Shown here: in pieces, positions 23,101 to 34,851 of the stretch
Position numbering within the stretch: the first letter of the stretch is position 1
Layout: every line of letters begins with the position of its first letter
DNA from: Chaetomium olivaceum
Lineage: Eukaryota; Ascomycota; Sordariomycetes; Sordariales; Chaetomiaceae
Direction of reading: 5' to 3'
Length of the DNA: 64,000 nt
NCBI GenBank assembly: GCA_039881045.1
Contig: JAYWVB010000026.1
Coordinates: forward strand, 248,001-312,000
Notes under the pieces: generated by a model
Database searches by the model: none
What the model was told of the DNA's origin: nothing
Seen by the model: the letters and a program-made list of their open reading frames with translations, nothing else
Translations under genes and position numbers: made by a program

Positions 23101-25578
23101 GGGATCGTTTTAGAGGATGTGGTAGGCGGGATGGGGGTCCAGTGTTGATGGGGTTGGGTTTGGGCTCAATCTTAGGTGGATGGGCGGATAATGTGAAGTG
23201 GTAGCAGATAAGGTGGTAGTATATGGCACTGTTTTGTGTATATGTGGTGGATGTAAAGAGCTTCTTATGTGTTTAAGTTTTGTTTGGTCTCTTGGACAAC
23301 TCGGACGGGAGATATCATGGTCTAGATAGATGACGGCGCCTTGGCTAAAATGTAGAGTTCAGAGTCAATATCACCTAGCTGTCAACCCACCTCTCGCGTT
23401 ATACCCTCAGCATATCTGTGGTTTCTGCGGTTGAAGACAAGCCAGATATTGATGGTAACCGTTAGCGTTGTTGATATTCAAACTGGGTTAGGGTTAGATA
23501 GAGGCCATCAGATCTGTCGTCAAATCCCGCCATGTGTGGTTGCTTTAGTATTTGTTTGATTGCTGACACGGCCGATGCTGACCATAAATAATTTTGAGGC
23601 GTCAGCGGCGGTCTTTTTTTGGTCATTCTATAACCAAGTGAGAGCTGCAAACATGCTGGGGCTGTCCAGCCGCAATGTCGTGTAATAATCCAGACGCTAT
23701 TGAAACCACCGTGTATCCTGCTACGAGCTGAACGGCGTTGTGTTTCGTGTCGACTGTCGAGCGGACAAAGATCATGCGCTCCGCGAGGTCTGTACTTGCC
23801 AAGACGGGGCACAGCCTACTTGAGGAGAGCCGTTTACCGAATCGTTGATCAGGTCGGGGGCCTCCACTTGCTTGTGCGCTCGACACGAGGTTTTGGTACT
23901 CTGCGATCCTCTCCCATTGGAGCGACAGAAAAAGGGAAAAAGTTCGAATGGATTCCCAGTTTTCAACGGCTGGATCTTCATTGAACAAGCAATCCTTGCT
24001 ATATGTCTTGCTGCCCCGCACTTGAGATCCGGGCGAGTGGTTACGTGCATTGATCGGACCAGCGATTGCAAAACGCAGTACTGAGATGGGAAAGCGCAAG
24101 TTATTACTCAGGATAAATAAGGTAGTTTACTGTGTAGTGTGTGACGTCGACAGAAGGGTCATGTTGAGCGAGTATGGAAGTTACTCAGCGCCTTCTGGCT
24201 GGACCTGCTGTTTTATTATTTATACTGTGATACCGTGTCTGGTACTGTGTAGTAAGCCCACCCTCCAAAACTGATGGTAACCGATCGTCCCGAGCTTACA
24301 CGAACCTTGGCCATACATTCCTTTTGTTTGAGTTCACCAAAGACAGAGCCTTTGTTTTTATGTTGCGCCTCACAGATGAACGCCGGCTCTACGGCAAGGT
24401 CCAGCTCCGACCAAACTATCGCGGCCCTCCGCTTTTATTCCGTCTCTTCCTGGACCGGGTTACGGCCAGAATTCAACCGTTTTCCTCTCTCATGGATTTT
24501 GCGGAGATTCAGCCCCACCAAGCCTAACCGAATTAGCGCAGGAACAGGCCCATCGAGCTCGCCTCGTCCGAACCAGTGATTTTGCAAGTTTGTCGACGAC
24601 AAGACACGCGAGCTCGCTTCTGTACCGGGGGAAAAGCGGGCAATCAACCACCGAGACACCAGCGTAAGGCCATACTGTGTAGGGAAACAGACATCGGGCA
24701 CGTACGCCACAAGCAACGTATCTTCGGGGTCGCTTTCATTCGCGACGTGGGACAATTGGCGCGTGGGCATCGCCTGCGGGTCTGCGTACCGCTCTCGCCG
24801 CTTCGCCGGATTGGGTGTGCAGGCCGCACAGCCCACGACAGAACCCCTGCAGCTGCCCAGATGCACGTCCAAGCGCACCCTGGATCTCGGCGGAAATAGA
24901 AAGCTGCGCTCAATTTCCTGCAATTTCGCACTGTCAGCTCAGCGTCCTCTTTTCCTCCCGCTCACCACCTTGTCTTTCACAACTTTCCATTCTCTCGGGT
25001 CACCTATTTTGACGACACGAGACGGCGACATCGTCAAACGGCACTCCCAAGCGCCGGTCTTCTCTTCGCCGCGCGCCTGTTTTCGCTTCTAGCGCCTAGC
25101 CCTGCTAGTCCCGTCGCGCCGACGCCCGACTGCAGAGATCAGACGCCAAGTGGCCCAGTCCACGCCTAGCCGTCGCGCCCTGAGCCAATCCGTTCGGTCT
25201 CTCTGCTTTGCTTCTCAAACACCCCCTTTCTGCGCCATATCCAACCCTCGCTGTCGCTTGAGTACTTGCATCTGGACTATTCAGTTTCGCCGCCATTGTT
25301 GGCCTCGCCGCCGCTTGAAGGTTAGTGGTTTGACACAACATGTCTCGCTTTGAAGCAGCTCGCGGCTGCCCTCATTCATTCTCTTAGCGCTGCAGCTCGA
25401 AGTGGGTTGATCCGCATCGCCGTTAGAGGCGCATTGAATGAATGACCTCCCCTCCCCCTCCTGCACTGATTCCCTTGACGTATTGTGACACATCCGATTA
25501 TGCCATGCCGCGCAATTCACGACTAACATGCCAATTCCGTATAGAAACTTTCCACGGCTTAGCCGTCAAAGATTTGCC
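23101..25578. other. Intergenic region, 2.5 kb
   Basis: No supported gene. A telobox-like GGGTTAGGGTTAG lies at 23485-23497. The last 500 bp are CT-rich, like a fungal promoter and leader for the downstream membrane-protein gene. Confidence 0.4.
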
Positions 25579-26748
25579 ATGTCGAATAGCACAAGCGCAG
25601 ACGACGAGGTGCCGCCGACGTCGACGCCGGCGCCGGAGCCGCCCGCGTCTACCTCTGAGACACCTCCGCCGCCCCCGACAACAAGCTCAGATGATCCCCC
25701 TCCGCCACCCCCGACATCAACTTCTAAGGACCCACCACCACCACCATCAACAACCAATTCACCTCCTCCACCACCACCCACCAGTTCAGATGACCCTCCA
25801 CCCACATCTAGAACTTCGAGGCCACCGCCAGAGAGCTCTTCAACCCCGGGTGACGACGCGCCACCACCAGCAACGAGCACGGCATATACGACGGTTACCG
25901 AGTCGTTGGCCCCCACAAACCAGCCCACCGGTGGCCCATCGACATCGGCCACATCAACAACGGGTTCCGCCATCGATCCCACTGAGGAGCCAAGTGGGGG
26001 GCTGAACGGCAGTGCCAGGACCGCTGTTGCCGTGGTTGTTCCTATCGCAGCTGTTGCTATCTTGCTTCTGCTGGGTATCTTCTTATGGCGTAGGAGAAAG
26101 CAGCGCAAGGACGCTGAGGAGCAGAGGCGGAAGGAGGTCGAGGACTACGGCTACAACCCAAACGCCGACCCTACGATCCCCGCGGTGGCCGGTACTGCTT
26201 ACGAAATGAGGGAGGATAGCCCATCGGGCTACCGAGGCTGGGGCTCCACCACGCTTGCTGGTTCGACCGCAAGGAAGGCGTCGACAAACATGTCGGGCGG
26301 CGCTGGCGCTTCTTATTCCGACCCCGCTTCGCCAACCAGGGCCGACGCACGGTCTGGGGAGCCGCTCATGGGCGATGCGCCTCCCTCTCCGGAGGGCGAG
26401 ATTCTGGGGGCAATGGGCCCGTCGGCCGCCAATAATCGCGCCGATGTGCGTCGCGGACCCTCGAACGCATCCTCGTCATATAGCGCGGCCGGCCGATCCG
26501 ACGGCTCCGGCGACGGTCCCATCGGTGTCGCATACGGTGGTGGTGGTGCGGGCGGCCCAGGTGCCAGCAACCAATACTACGACCAGTATGGGAGCGGAAA
26601 CCCCTATACGGACAACCCCTACGGCGCCCCACCTCCTGAGGCCGGTGGCTCGCCGGTCATCCGGGACGTGACAGCCAGGAGAAACACGCGCATCGAGAAC
26701 TCGGCACATTATCCGCAACAGACTGCTGGCATCTCGCAAAACTTCTGA
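25579..26748 (+). CDS. Ser/Thr/Pro-rich single-pass membrane protein (Mid2-like layout)
   Basis: Single exon, 389 residues from the ATG at 25579 (an in-frame ATG at 25528 would add 17). Residues 1-150 are Pro/Ser/Thr-rich with many prolines in runs, typical of an O-mannosylated ectodomain. A transmembrane helix follows at about 151-172 (AVAVVVPIAAVAILLLLGIF), then RRRKQRK as a stop-transfer signal, then a long Gly/Ser/Tyr-rich tail. The helix-plus-basic layout resembles fungal Mid2/wall-sensor proteins. No classical signal peptide precedes the ectodomain, so insertion would rely on the single helix, with the N-terminus outside. Specific function is unknown. Confidence 0.75.
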   Translation: MSNSTSADDEVPPTSTPAPEPPASTSETPPPPPTTSSDDPPPPPPTSTSKDPPPPPSTTNSPPPPPPTSSDDPPPTSRTSRPPPESSSTPGDDAPPPATSTAYTTVTESLAPTNQPTGGPSTSATSTTGSAIDPTEEPSGGLNGSARTAVAVVVPIAAVAILLLLGIFLWRRRKQRKDAEEQRRKEVEDYGYNPNADPTIPAVAGTAYEMREDSPSGYRGWGSTTLAGSTARKASTNMSGGAGASYSDPASPTRADARSGEPLMGDAPPSPEGEILGAMGPSAANNRADVRRGPSNASSSYSAAGRSDGSGDGPIGVAYGGGGAGGPGASNQYYDQYGSGNPYTDNPYGAPPPEAGGSPVIRDVTARRNTRIENSAHYPQQTAGISQNF

Positions 26749-27825
26749 TCTGTCACAGCCGGACCAGCCATCCTCGCGTCGATCCTGCCGGTTCGCTTTC
26801 GTTAGATGATACCTTCGTGACATCGGGACAACGTTGCTTTTCATTGCCTCTCACACAACACGCTCTTGCTGCAACAATCGCCTTTTTTTTTTTCTTTTTC
26901 TCACATTTCGGCGCTTACGAAGAGGCCATACGGCAACATTTACTAAGACCTAATATCCCGGATCTTGAAAATCTGCGGGTCACCGTCGCTCAACTTGATT
27001 TTTCTTTCTCATTCTCGGTACATTTCTGTTGTGCATATAAGGGTTGCCATAGGGGCTACGGCGCCCGGGGACTTGGGTTGTGGGCGAGCTACGGGATATT
27101 GAAAAAAAAAACACGTAGCTCGGGTCCGAGGCCGGCTGGTTAGGGGGAGTGGTGGGTTTGAGGGGCTGATTTCCACCCTCAGCAATACCCAGGGAAACAG
27201 CGGGAAGGAACGTCGGCCTTGACGTGAGGCCTGGGGAGGTAGGGGCTGGGGGTTGATGGACATGTATCAAGCAGATTTGATGAGATCAGGGACTCGCAGT
27301 GGAGTGGATGTTGAGTATTGTACGTGTAGGGATGGATCTAAGATGAGACTGACTGACCGCTGGTCTGATCTGACACGAGATATTGTCCGTGTCGCGGCTG
27401 CTACTCTCGCGACTTTTGCTATGTTGAATACCATTTATGGGGACTGAAAATCAAGTTTTCTATGAGCGAAACCACCGAGCATCAACAAGCTCAAGGGGTG
27501 AGTGACGACTTGTGATCTCTCGTGCGGGCTGTTGTTGGTGTTGTTCCCCTGAGGCGGAGGCTTTGTTGATCCGGGTGCCCCGCTTCAGGCCCGGACCAAG
27601 CTCAGGTGGGTCCGATTTTCTAAACTTTTCGGGGCATCCCACCTTGAGCAGCGAGCTGCCTGGCAGACGACAAGAGAACCGCAACTTACAAACGCGAGTC
27701 CATAATTTCGGTGCCTCCTACAACCTTCGTCGCCCCTCTTCATCCTGGTCTTTTGGACAACCCATCCCATACAGAACCACCACCGACACCGGAAAAATCA
27801 AGGCGAATAGCCAAAGACAGGCAAA
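26749..27825. other. Intergenic region between membrane protein and cct3
   Basis: About 1.1 kb with T-rich patches near 26883 and no supported gene. It holds the cct3 promoter. Confidence 0.4.
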
Positions 27826-29761
27826 ATGCAGGCCCCTGTCTTGGTGATGAGTACGTCCAAGCTTCCCCGCTACTGTTCCTCCACGAACTCCCCGTTGACC
27901 TAAACTCTCTTCGCAGACACCAGAGCGGTGAGAGGCAGACTGGAAGGAAAGCCCAACTGTCAAACATCGCCGCCGCCAAAACGTATGCTCGCTATCCCGC
28001 CCCGCATCGATGTCCCTATAGCCCCACATGCTGATATCCTACCCCTCCAAACCAGTGTCGCCGATATCATCCGGTCATGCCTCGGCCCCAAGGCCATGCT
28101 CAAGATGCTGCTCGACCCCATGGGCGGCATCGTCCTCACCAACGACGGCCACGCCATCCTCCGCGAGATCGAGGTGTCGCACCCCGCCGCCAAGAGCATG
28201 ATTGAGTTGAGCCGGACGCAAGACGAGGAGGTGGGCGACGGAACAACAACTGTTATCATTCTAGGTGAGTTGGCTACACCGAGACCGTCGCCGTTATATG
28301 CTAACGAGGAGGAAACAGCTGGCGAGATTCTGGCACAGTCGCTCCCCCAGCTCGAACGCAACATCCACCCCGTGATTATCATCTCGGCCTTCAAGCGGGC
28401 GCTCAAGGACGCGCTCCAAATCGTCGAGGACATCTCTCTCCCGATTGACATCAACGACGACAAGGCCATGCACCAGCTCATCTCGTCGTCGATCGGTACC
28501 AAGTTTGTGTCGCGGTGGTCGGAGCTGATGTGCAGACTGGCGCTTAAGGCGGTGCGCACCGTGACGTGGGAGGTGGGCAACGGCAAGCGCGAGGTCGACA
28601 TCAAGCGGTACGCACGTGTGGAGAAGGTGCCCGGTGGCGAGATCGAGGACAGCCGTGTGCTGGATGGCGTCATGCTCAACAAGGACATCACGCACCCCAA
28701 GATGCGCCGCAAGATCGAAAACCCACGTATCGTATTGCTCGACTGCTCGCTGGAGTACAAGAAGGGCGAGTCGCAGACAAATATCGAGGTCACTAAGGAA
28801 GAGGACTGGAACCGCATCCTCCAGATCGAGGAGGAGCAGGTCAAGGCCATGTGCGAGCATATCCTCGCGCTGAACCCGGATCTGGTCATTACAGAAAAGG
28901 GTGTCTCGGGTACGTTTTTCCTTGGGCCTTGCAGCCCACCCACGCTAACAGCACCTTTCAAGACCTCGCACAGCACTACCTCATGAAGGGTAACGTAACC
29001 GCGCTGCGGCGGGTACGCAAGACAGACAACAACCGGATAGCGCGGGCGACAGGCGCCACCATTGTCAACCGGGTAGAGGACCTGCAGGAGTCAGACGTGG
29101 GCACCGAGTGCGGGCTGTTCGAGATTGAGAAGATCGGCGACGAGTACTTCACCTTCCTCACAAAGTGCAAGTCGCCCAAGGCCTGCACGGTGCTGCTCCG
29201 CGGGCCGTCCAAGGACGTGCTCAACGAGATCGAGCGCAACCTGCATGACGCCATGGGCGTCGCACGCAACGTCATGTTCCACCCCCGCCTGTCGCCCGGC
29301 GGCGGCGCCACCGAGATGGCCGTGTCAGTACGCCTGGCCCAGATGGCCAAGAGCATTGAGGGTGTCCAGCAGTGGCCGTACAAGGCCGTCGCCGAGGCGC
29401 TCGAGGTCATCCCGCGGACGCTTATCCAAAACGCCGGCAAGAGCCCCGTCCGTGTGCTAACGGATCTGCGGGCTAAGCACGCCGAGGGCAAGAGTTCGTG
29501 GGGTGTCAACGGCGACACCGGCGTGCTGGTGGATATGAAGGACTATGGCGTGTGGGAGCCCGAGGCGATCAAGGTGCAGAGCATGAAGACGGCGATTGAG
29601 GTATGTTACATTATACTTAACAAATTTCTAACGTTTTAAGCGCTGTATGCTAACCAGATTATTTCTAGTCCGCGTGTCTCTTGTTGAGAGTAGACGATAT
29701 CTGCAGCGCCAAGAAACTGCAACCCGGCGTCGGCACCGGCGGCGGCGGTGTTGATGAGTAG
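27826..29761 (+). CDS. cct3: T-complex protein 1 subunit gamma (CCT3), with one missing base in exon 2
   Basis: Six exons: 27826-27850, 27917-27982, 28056-28264, 28319-28909, 28963-29600 and 29669-29761, about 540 residues after allowing one missing base. Diagnostic segments are GERQTGRKAQLSNIAAAKT, CLGPKAMLKMLLDPMGGI, the ATPase motif GDGTTTVIILAGE and NVMFHPRLSPGGGATEM. CCT3 is one of eight subunits of the cytosolic chaperonin that folds actin and tubulin. Exon 1 ends MQAPVLVM plus one base; the next residues should be N-T-x-x-G-E-R, but the sequence at 27917-27926 is one base short and reads out of frame. The gene converges on the minus-strand PRKRIP1 homologue with 137 bp between stop codons. 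Confidence 0.93.
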
Positions 29762-29898
29762 AGGCCGTAGGGCTACTGGTGTTATTAGGCCGGCATAATA
29801 CCCTGTTAGAGGAAAAAAGGTCCTTGTAGGTAGACAAAAAGGCCGATCAGCCAGTTGCTCAAGTGGTCGTGAGACTGATTTGTGTCTCCCATCCCTGC

Positions 29899-30599
29899 TC
29901 AGTCGTCGTCGTGGATAATCAGCCCCGGGCCGCCCGCCACAACAGGGGCTGCCTGCTTTTTGCCTGTATCCGCGTCCGTCCTCCCCTCGCCATTCTTCTT
30001 GTCGTCACCATCCTTCTTCCCCTCCGTATTACCAACATCCCCCCCAACTTCCCCCTTCCCCGTCCCCCCCGCAGACCCAGCAGCGCCATCCTCCTTATCC
30101 GCCCCGCCCTTAGTAGCACCCTGCCCATTCCCATCCCCCTTAGAAGAAAAAGAAGAAGACGAATCCCCCTTTCCACCAGCCCCCTTCCCTTCTTCTTCTT
30201 CCTCTCCCTCCGCTCCCGATTCCTCCTCGTCCTCTCCTCGTCCTCCCGCTCCCGCTCCCTCCGCCGTCTCTCAAACTCGCTCACCTCCTTCTCCCGCGCC
30301 AGGTCCTCGTCCATCTGCCGAAGCCGCTCGTACTCCCGCCGCCGCGCCGCCTTGTACACGTGGAACTCGCCCGACCCGGCGCCGGCCGAGGACCCTTGCA
30401 CGTTGGTCACGATCTCGGGGGGCGGGGGCAGCGGTTTGCGCGTGGATGATGAGGATGATGTGGAGGAGGTCGCGGGTGGAGGGAGGCGGATCTCTTGCGT
30501 GGGGTTGGAGAAGAGCGCTGCGAGGTGCGTCGCTTGCGAGGCGTGCGGGGACAGCGCGCGCCGCCGTTTCGCTGGGGGTGGGGCGGGTAGGTCGGTCAT
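29899..30599 (-). CDS. PRKRIP1/DUF1168 family, spliceosome-associated protein, with one frame break
   Basis: Single exon, minus strand, about 233 residues. The diagnostic DUF1168 core is VTNVQGSSAGAGSGEFHVYK followed by ARRREYERLRQMDEDLAREK, a long charged helix. Human PRKRIP1 is seen in catalytic-stage spliceosomes, and a similar role is inferred here. After the helix the frame shifts: one base appears missing from the C run at 30180-30184 (a G run on the coding strand). Restoring frame gives a Gly/Lys-rich tail closing GLIIHDDD, the usual family end. Without the correction the tail becomes an unlikely Arg/Leu-rich peptide. Confidence 0.85.
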
Positions 30600-30737
30600 T
30601 GTTTGTTTGTTTGTTTGGGTTGGGTTGGTTGAGTTTTTGAGGGTTTGGTTTGGGTGGGTGAGGTTGGCTGTTAAGTTGGTGGTTTGGTTGTTGGTGATGG
30701 GGGGGGTTGGGTGTGATGTGATGGTTTGGTGTTGAGT
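30600..30737 (-). promoter_or_regulatory. Strand-asymmetric C/A-rich 5' leader
   Basis: On the plus strand these 138 bases contain only one C (30668); on the coding strand the region just before the ATG is therefore almost free of G. It contains CAAA tetranucleotide repeats and would be an unstructured 5' UTR. Confidence 0.5.
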
Positions 30738-32020
30738 CTGGCGGGTGGGTTGCGCCGAGTTGGAGTTCGAGGTTTGAGTTGCGACGCGATTGTTTGCTTT
30801 GGGGCGAGGTCGAAATTTAGGTGGGCCGGCCTGTTGTTCGGGGATGTAGTCTTGGCAGCAGCTGCTTGGCGAGGGTGCAAGTCTCAGCCACTATATATGC
30901 AGCCACAACTTTGGCTTCGGTCGGTAGTGTGGCGCAGTCAGATCAATTCATGTTGATCACAGATGAGCTCCAGAGGTCACAGCCAGACAGCCTGAAAATC
31001 TTGAACAAATGGAGAATACGAGATGCACCTTGGTGGAGAGCCCTCAGCGCTTGTGTAGCCGCCGCTGCCGTGCCATCCAACCACTGCCAACTCAACCGCA
31101 GCCAATCCGGACGCCGGGCGCTTGTTTGAGAGCATCAAGAAAAGTGCAAGCGACCAGCGGCAACTGCCGACCGCAGCCCTGCGCCGCCGTTGGGACTTTG
31201 CAGGTCATCTGATTCGTTGGCGGTCAGGCACCGGGCCAGGGCAGCTGCACCAACGTCCTGATCAGGGTGGCACTAGAAGTGGCGTGAACTTCAGGCGACA
31301 AAGCAGTTGGCAGCAAAAGATCATCCCATTTGCAATTCGCAGACGCACTTGCAATTCCCTCCCGTCCTGCAGTGCACTCAATCAAAGCATGATCACTGCA
31401 TCAGATTGCACCAACCGCGCATCCGTCTGTTATCAAACGATAGGAAATACTGGGAAAGGTTGGGAAAGGCTGGGAAGCGCCCGGAAACAACATGCAGAAA
31501 AATAAAAAGGCCCTGTAAGTAAGTGGGTCCGCGGGGCATTCTCAGTGCCACTCGATGCCCAACTGGTCCAAGCCCCTCAGCCTGGCGCGCCTGGGCATTG
31601 GTAATACCTTTCCCAGATGCTGCTGGATGGCAAAGACCCAGGCTTGCCCCAGGCTTGCACCAGGTTCGAACCAGGCTTGCACCAGGCAGCTGACCCAGAG
31701 CTCTGGATGAGTCGATGACTGATTACTGGGGGTAAAAAGTGAATTGCATATCATACCCTCTTGTTCGCTGTATATTCTACATGTTCGAGTTCTAAACACA
31801 TTTCAAACACGAACAACTCCAAGCTCGCACCTTTTTGACTGTGCCGTTGCCCCGCTATCGGCTACTTTGAAACAAACTTGAACTCGAGCTGCCCCGTGTT
31901 GCCGTGTTGCTTTCCTGACCTTTGGTATCTTGGCCTTCGAGAGCTGAGCACACGATCAACTACTCTGGCTTCTATAGCACCGAAGCCATACCCGATTATC
32001 TTCGAACCCATTGATTCACC
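30738..32020. other. Divergent intergenic region
   Basis: About 1.3 kb between the PRKRIP1 homologue and the mutase-like gene. It holds two minor tandem repeats (around 31448-31480 and 31638-31690) and no supported gene. Confidence 0.4.
31638..31690 (+). repeat. 12-bp tandem repeat, unit CCAGGCTTGCAC
   Basis: About four degenerate copies, one replaced by the palindrome GGTTCGAACC. It lies 330 bp upstream of the mutase-like gene. Confidence 0.55.
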
Positions 32021-33957
32021 ATGGGCAAACCAAGACTTATCATCCTGGTCCGGCATGCCCAGTCCGAGGGCAACAGTACGTCACATCACATGTCTCGGAC
32101 CAGAACCAGAAACGCAGGCAGCTTAGCTAACCGACTCTTGTCCAGAAAACCGCGACATCCACCAAACCATCCCTGACCACCGGGTCAAGATTACACAGGA
32201 CGGATGGCAGCAGGCATACGAGGCGGGCCGCCGCCTACGAACCATGCTCCGCGAGGACGACACGCTACACTTCTTCACAAGTCCGTACCGTAGGACGCGA
32301 GAGACCACCGAGGGCATCCTAGCGACCTTGACGAGCGACGATCCCGAGCCGAGCCCCTTCAAGCGCGACAATATCAAGGTCTACGAGGAGCCGCGCTTAC
32401 GCGAACAAGACTTTGGCAACTTCCAGCCATGCAGCGCCGAGATGGAGCGCATGTGGCAGGAGCGCGCAGACTACGGCCACTTCTTCTACCGGATACCCAA
32501 CGGCGAGAGCGCGGCTGATGCCTATGACCGCGTCAGTGGGTTCAACGAGAGCTTGTGGCGCCAGTTTGGCGAGGACGACTTTGCTAGTGTCTGCGTGTTA
32601 GGTGAGCCAACCTCTACTCCCTCCCTATCCTTGAAAAGCACACAGGCTGACAATGCCCCTCTCCAGTCACTCACGGCCTCATGTCCCGCGTCTTCCTTAT
32701 GAAGTGGTATCACTACAGCGTTGAGCACTTTGAGGATCTGCGCAACGTCAACCACTGCGAGTTCCTCATCATGCGCCGCAACGACGACAGCGGCAAATAC
32801 ATACTTGAGAACAACCTGCGGACATGGTCCGAGCTGAAGAGGGAGCGCGCGCAGGAGCTTGTCGAGAACAAGGACAAGGACGAGGGCGTCAAGGAGAACG
32901 GGAAAAGTAAGGACGTCTCCACGCTCGCGCGCGCTGCTACGGTTGAGGTCCGACGTCGCTGGGGCGGCTGTCCGAACGGTTGTGATCACGACAAGAGTTT
33001 CAAGATCCGCCAGACCCTGGCTGACCTCGTGAAGAGCGACAGTATCATCTCTAACCACGCCGTCGGCCTGGCCGTGAGCGAGGACGGCAGCAGCAACGGC
33101 AGCAACACCACCGCCGTGCTCAATGGCAACGGCGCCGCAGCCGGCTCGACCTGTGGCATCACCAACCCATCATTCAACGGTACGGCTAACAGCCAGACCC
33201 TCGTCAGCCGTCGGCCAGCCGCCAAGCGCTTCCAGTCCCAAACCACTGATGATATGAGCGACGCGCCCGAGTTCACCGTCACCGGCCCCCAAATCGACGT
33301 CACCAAAGCCCGCGACGAGGTCGTCGCCCCGACGGCACGCCCTCCTTCATCTCAGTCGAGGACCGTCTCCGCTCGCGGCTCAAGAGCCCCAACATGCCCC
33401 CACGGCCGCTCGAGATCACCCAACTCCACGTCGGCCGCGACTTCGGCGGCACCTACAGCGGGCACAACAGCGCGGGGAGCGACGACGCCGACTCGGACGA
33501 CGACAACAACAACAACAACAACGGCAATGGCAACCAACGCCGCGTCAACGTCATCACAACCCCTTCCCCCTCCTCCACCACCAGCACATTCTCCCCTATC
33601 ACCAACGGGACCGGGCCCACACCCGGCACCACCGCGCTCGGCATCCCCGCGTCAGCCATCCCGCTCCACCACCGGCCCCACAAACACTACCACCACCATC
33701 AAAGGGAACAGTCCCGCATGGGCCGCGGCACGCGCGCCAACCGGCTGGGTGATCATAACAGCAGTGATGGGGAGCACGAGGCGGATTGCGAGCATGAGCA
33801 TGAGCACGGGCATGGGAATGGCGGTGATGGGGCTGCCTCCTGTGAGGCCGATGAGGAGAGCGGGTCGGAACTGACGCGGGAGATGGCGGACGAGGCGGAC
33901 GAGGTGCTGGCGAGGGAGGAGCGGGAGGATCGCAGTATACGCGGGAGTGTTTATTAG
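32021..33957 (+). CDS. Histidine phosphatase / phosphoglycerate-mutase-like protein with long disordered tail and one frame break
   Basis: Three exons, 32021-32075, 32146-32601 and 32667-33957, about 600 residues. The catalytic motif is LVRHAQSEGN (a variant RHG box with RHA), the second active-site histidine is in VTHGLMSR, and SPYRRTRET and EEPRLREQDFGNFQ fit the branch-1 fold. The catalytic domain ends near residue 245. The rest is low-complexity, with Asn, His/Glu and acidic runs, as in fungal homologues annotated as phosphoglycerate mutase. Glycolytic activity is unlikely; phosphatase activity is the safer guess. The C run at 33327-33330 appears one base short: the continuation DGTPSFISVEDRLRSRLKS lies in the next frame and stays open to the stop at 33957. 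Confidence 0.85.
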
Positions 33958-34851
33958 ACCTCCTCTCTCCGACGAGGGTGTCTCGCTGGTGGTTATGATG
34001 ATGTCTGATGCTGTGTTGTTGTTGTTGTTGCTGCTGTTGTTTGCTTGTATTTTTGGAGTTGGAGCAAGCGATATCTAGGGTTTTCGGTTGTCGGTTGCTG
34101 GTTGGTATGGGGAAAGGAAAAGGGTAGGGAGGGAAAAGAGGAAGACTGTCTGTCTGTCTATCTCCCTAGGCGGGCATTTCAGTGGTTTTATCCCCCGTGT
34201 ATGGTTCCATCTTTTGGGAACTAATCAGCCGTCGGGCATGATCGGGTGTGTGTGGCAGGGGATATCTTTTGCATGCTTGGTTGGTTGCCAAACGTTGATG
34301 GAGCTATGTCGCATGAGGACGAGGAGGATATACCATACTCAGATTGTTTTGGCAGTGAATATATACAAAGAACATGGCTCAATATGACTACGAGTAAAGA
34401 TTGGTGAATCAAATAGGTTGTGCTGTTCTTTTCGATTTAATAGTTGAGGGGTAGGTAGGAGTGGCAGCTTTACATGTTGAGGCCGATGTGCATCGTTTGA
34501 TGGAGCATTACCTACCTTAAACATATATGCCTTTAGCTTTTATAAACCGACATCTACTTTGGCAACTAGGAGGAGGTCTAACCAGGTCATTGATATGGAG
34601 GCCGCATATGTGCTAGCACAATTGTTGGTCGCAAACTATCTTAGAGTGTTCGATTGTGAAAATTGAAATCAGAGTAACGAGCTTTTTGCTTTAGCTTTCC
34701 CAAATGCTTCCATTATCAAGTCAACCAACCCCCTCTCGACAAACAAAATACACTATTCGAATTGAGAACTCGAGAAAAACAAAAAGCTCACCGCCAAGCC
34801 CCATTCCTAGTGGAATGGAGGTTGATGGCTACGAAAACCCCTGGGTGTAAG
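33958..34851. other. 3' flank with GTT microsatellite
   Basis: A GTT/GCT trinucleotide run lies at about 34012-34041. The rest is non-coding, with TACCTAC motifs near 34450 and 34510. Confidence 0.4.

Noticed and set aside
33394..33957. Apparent separate His/Asp-rich gene
   Set aside because: It continues the mutase-like protein after a one-base loss in a C run; there is no promoter or independent start.
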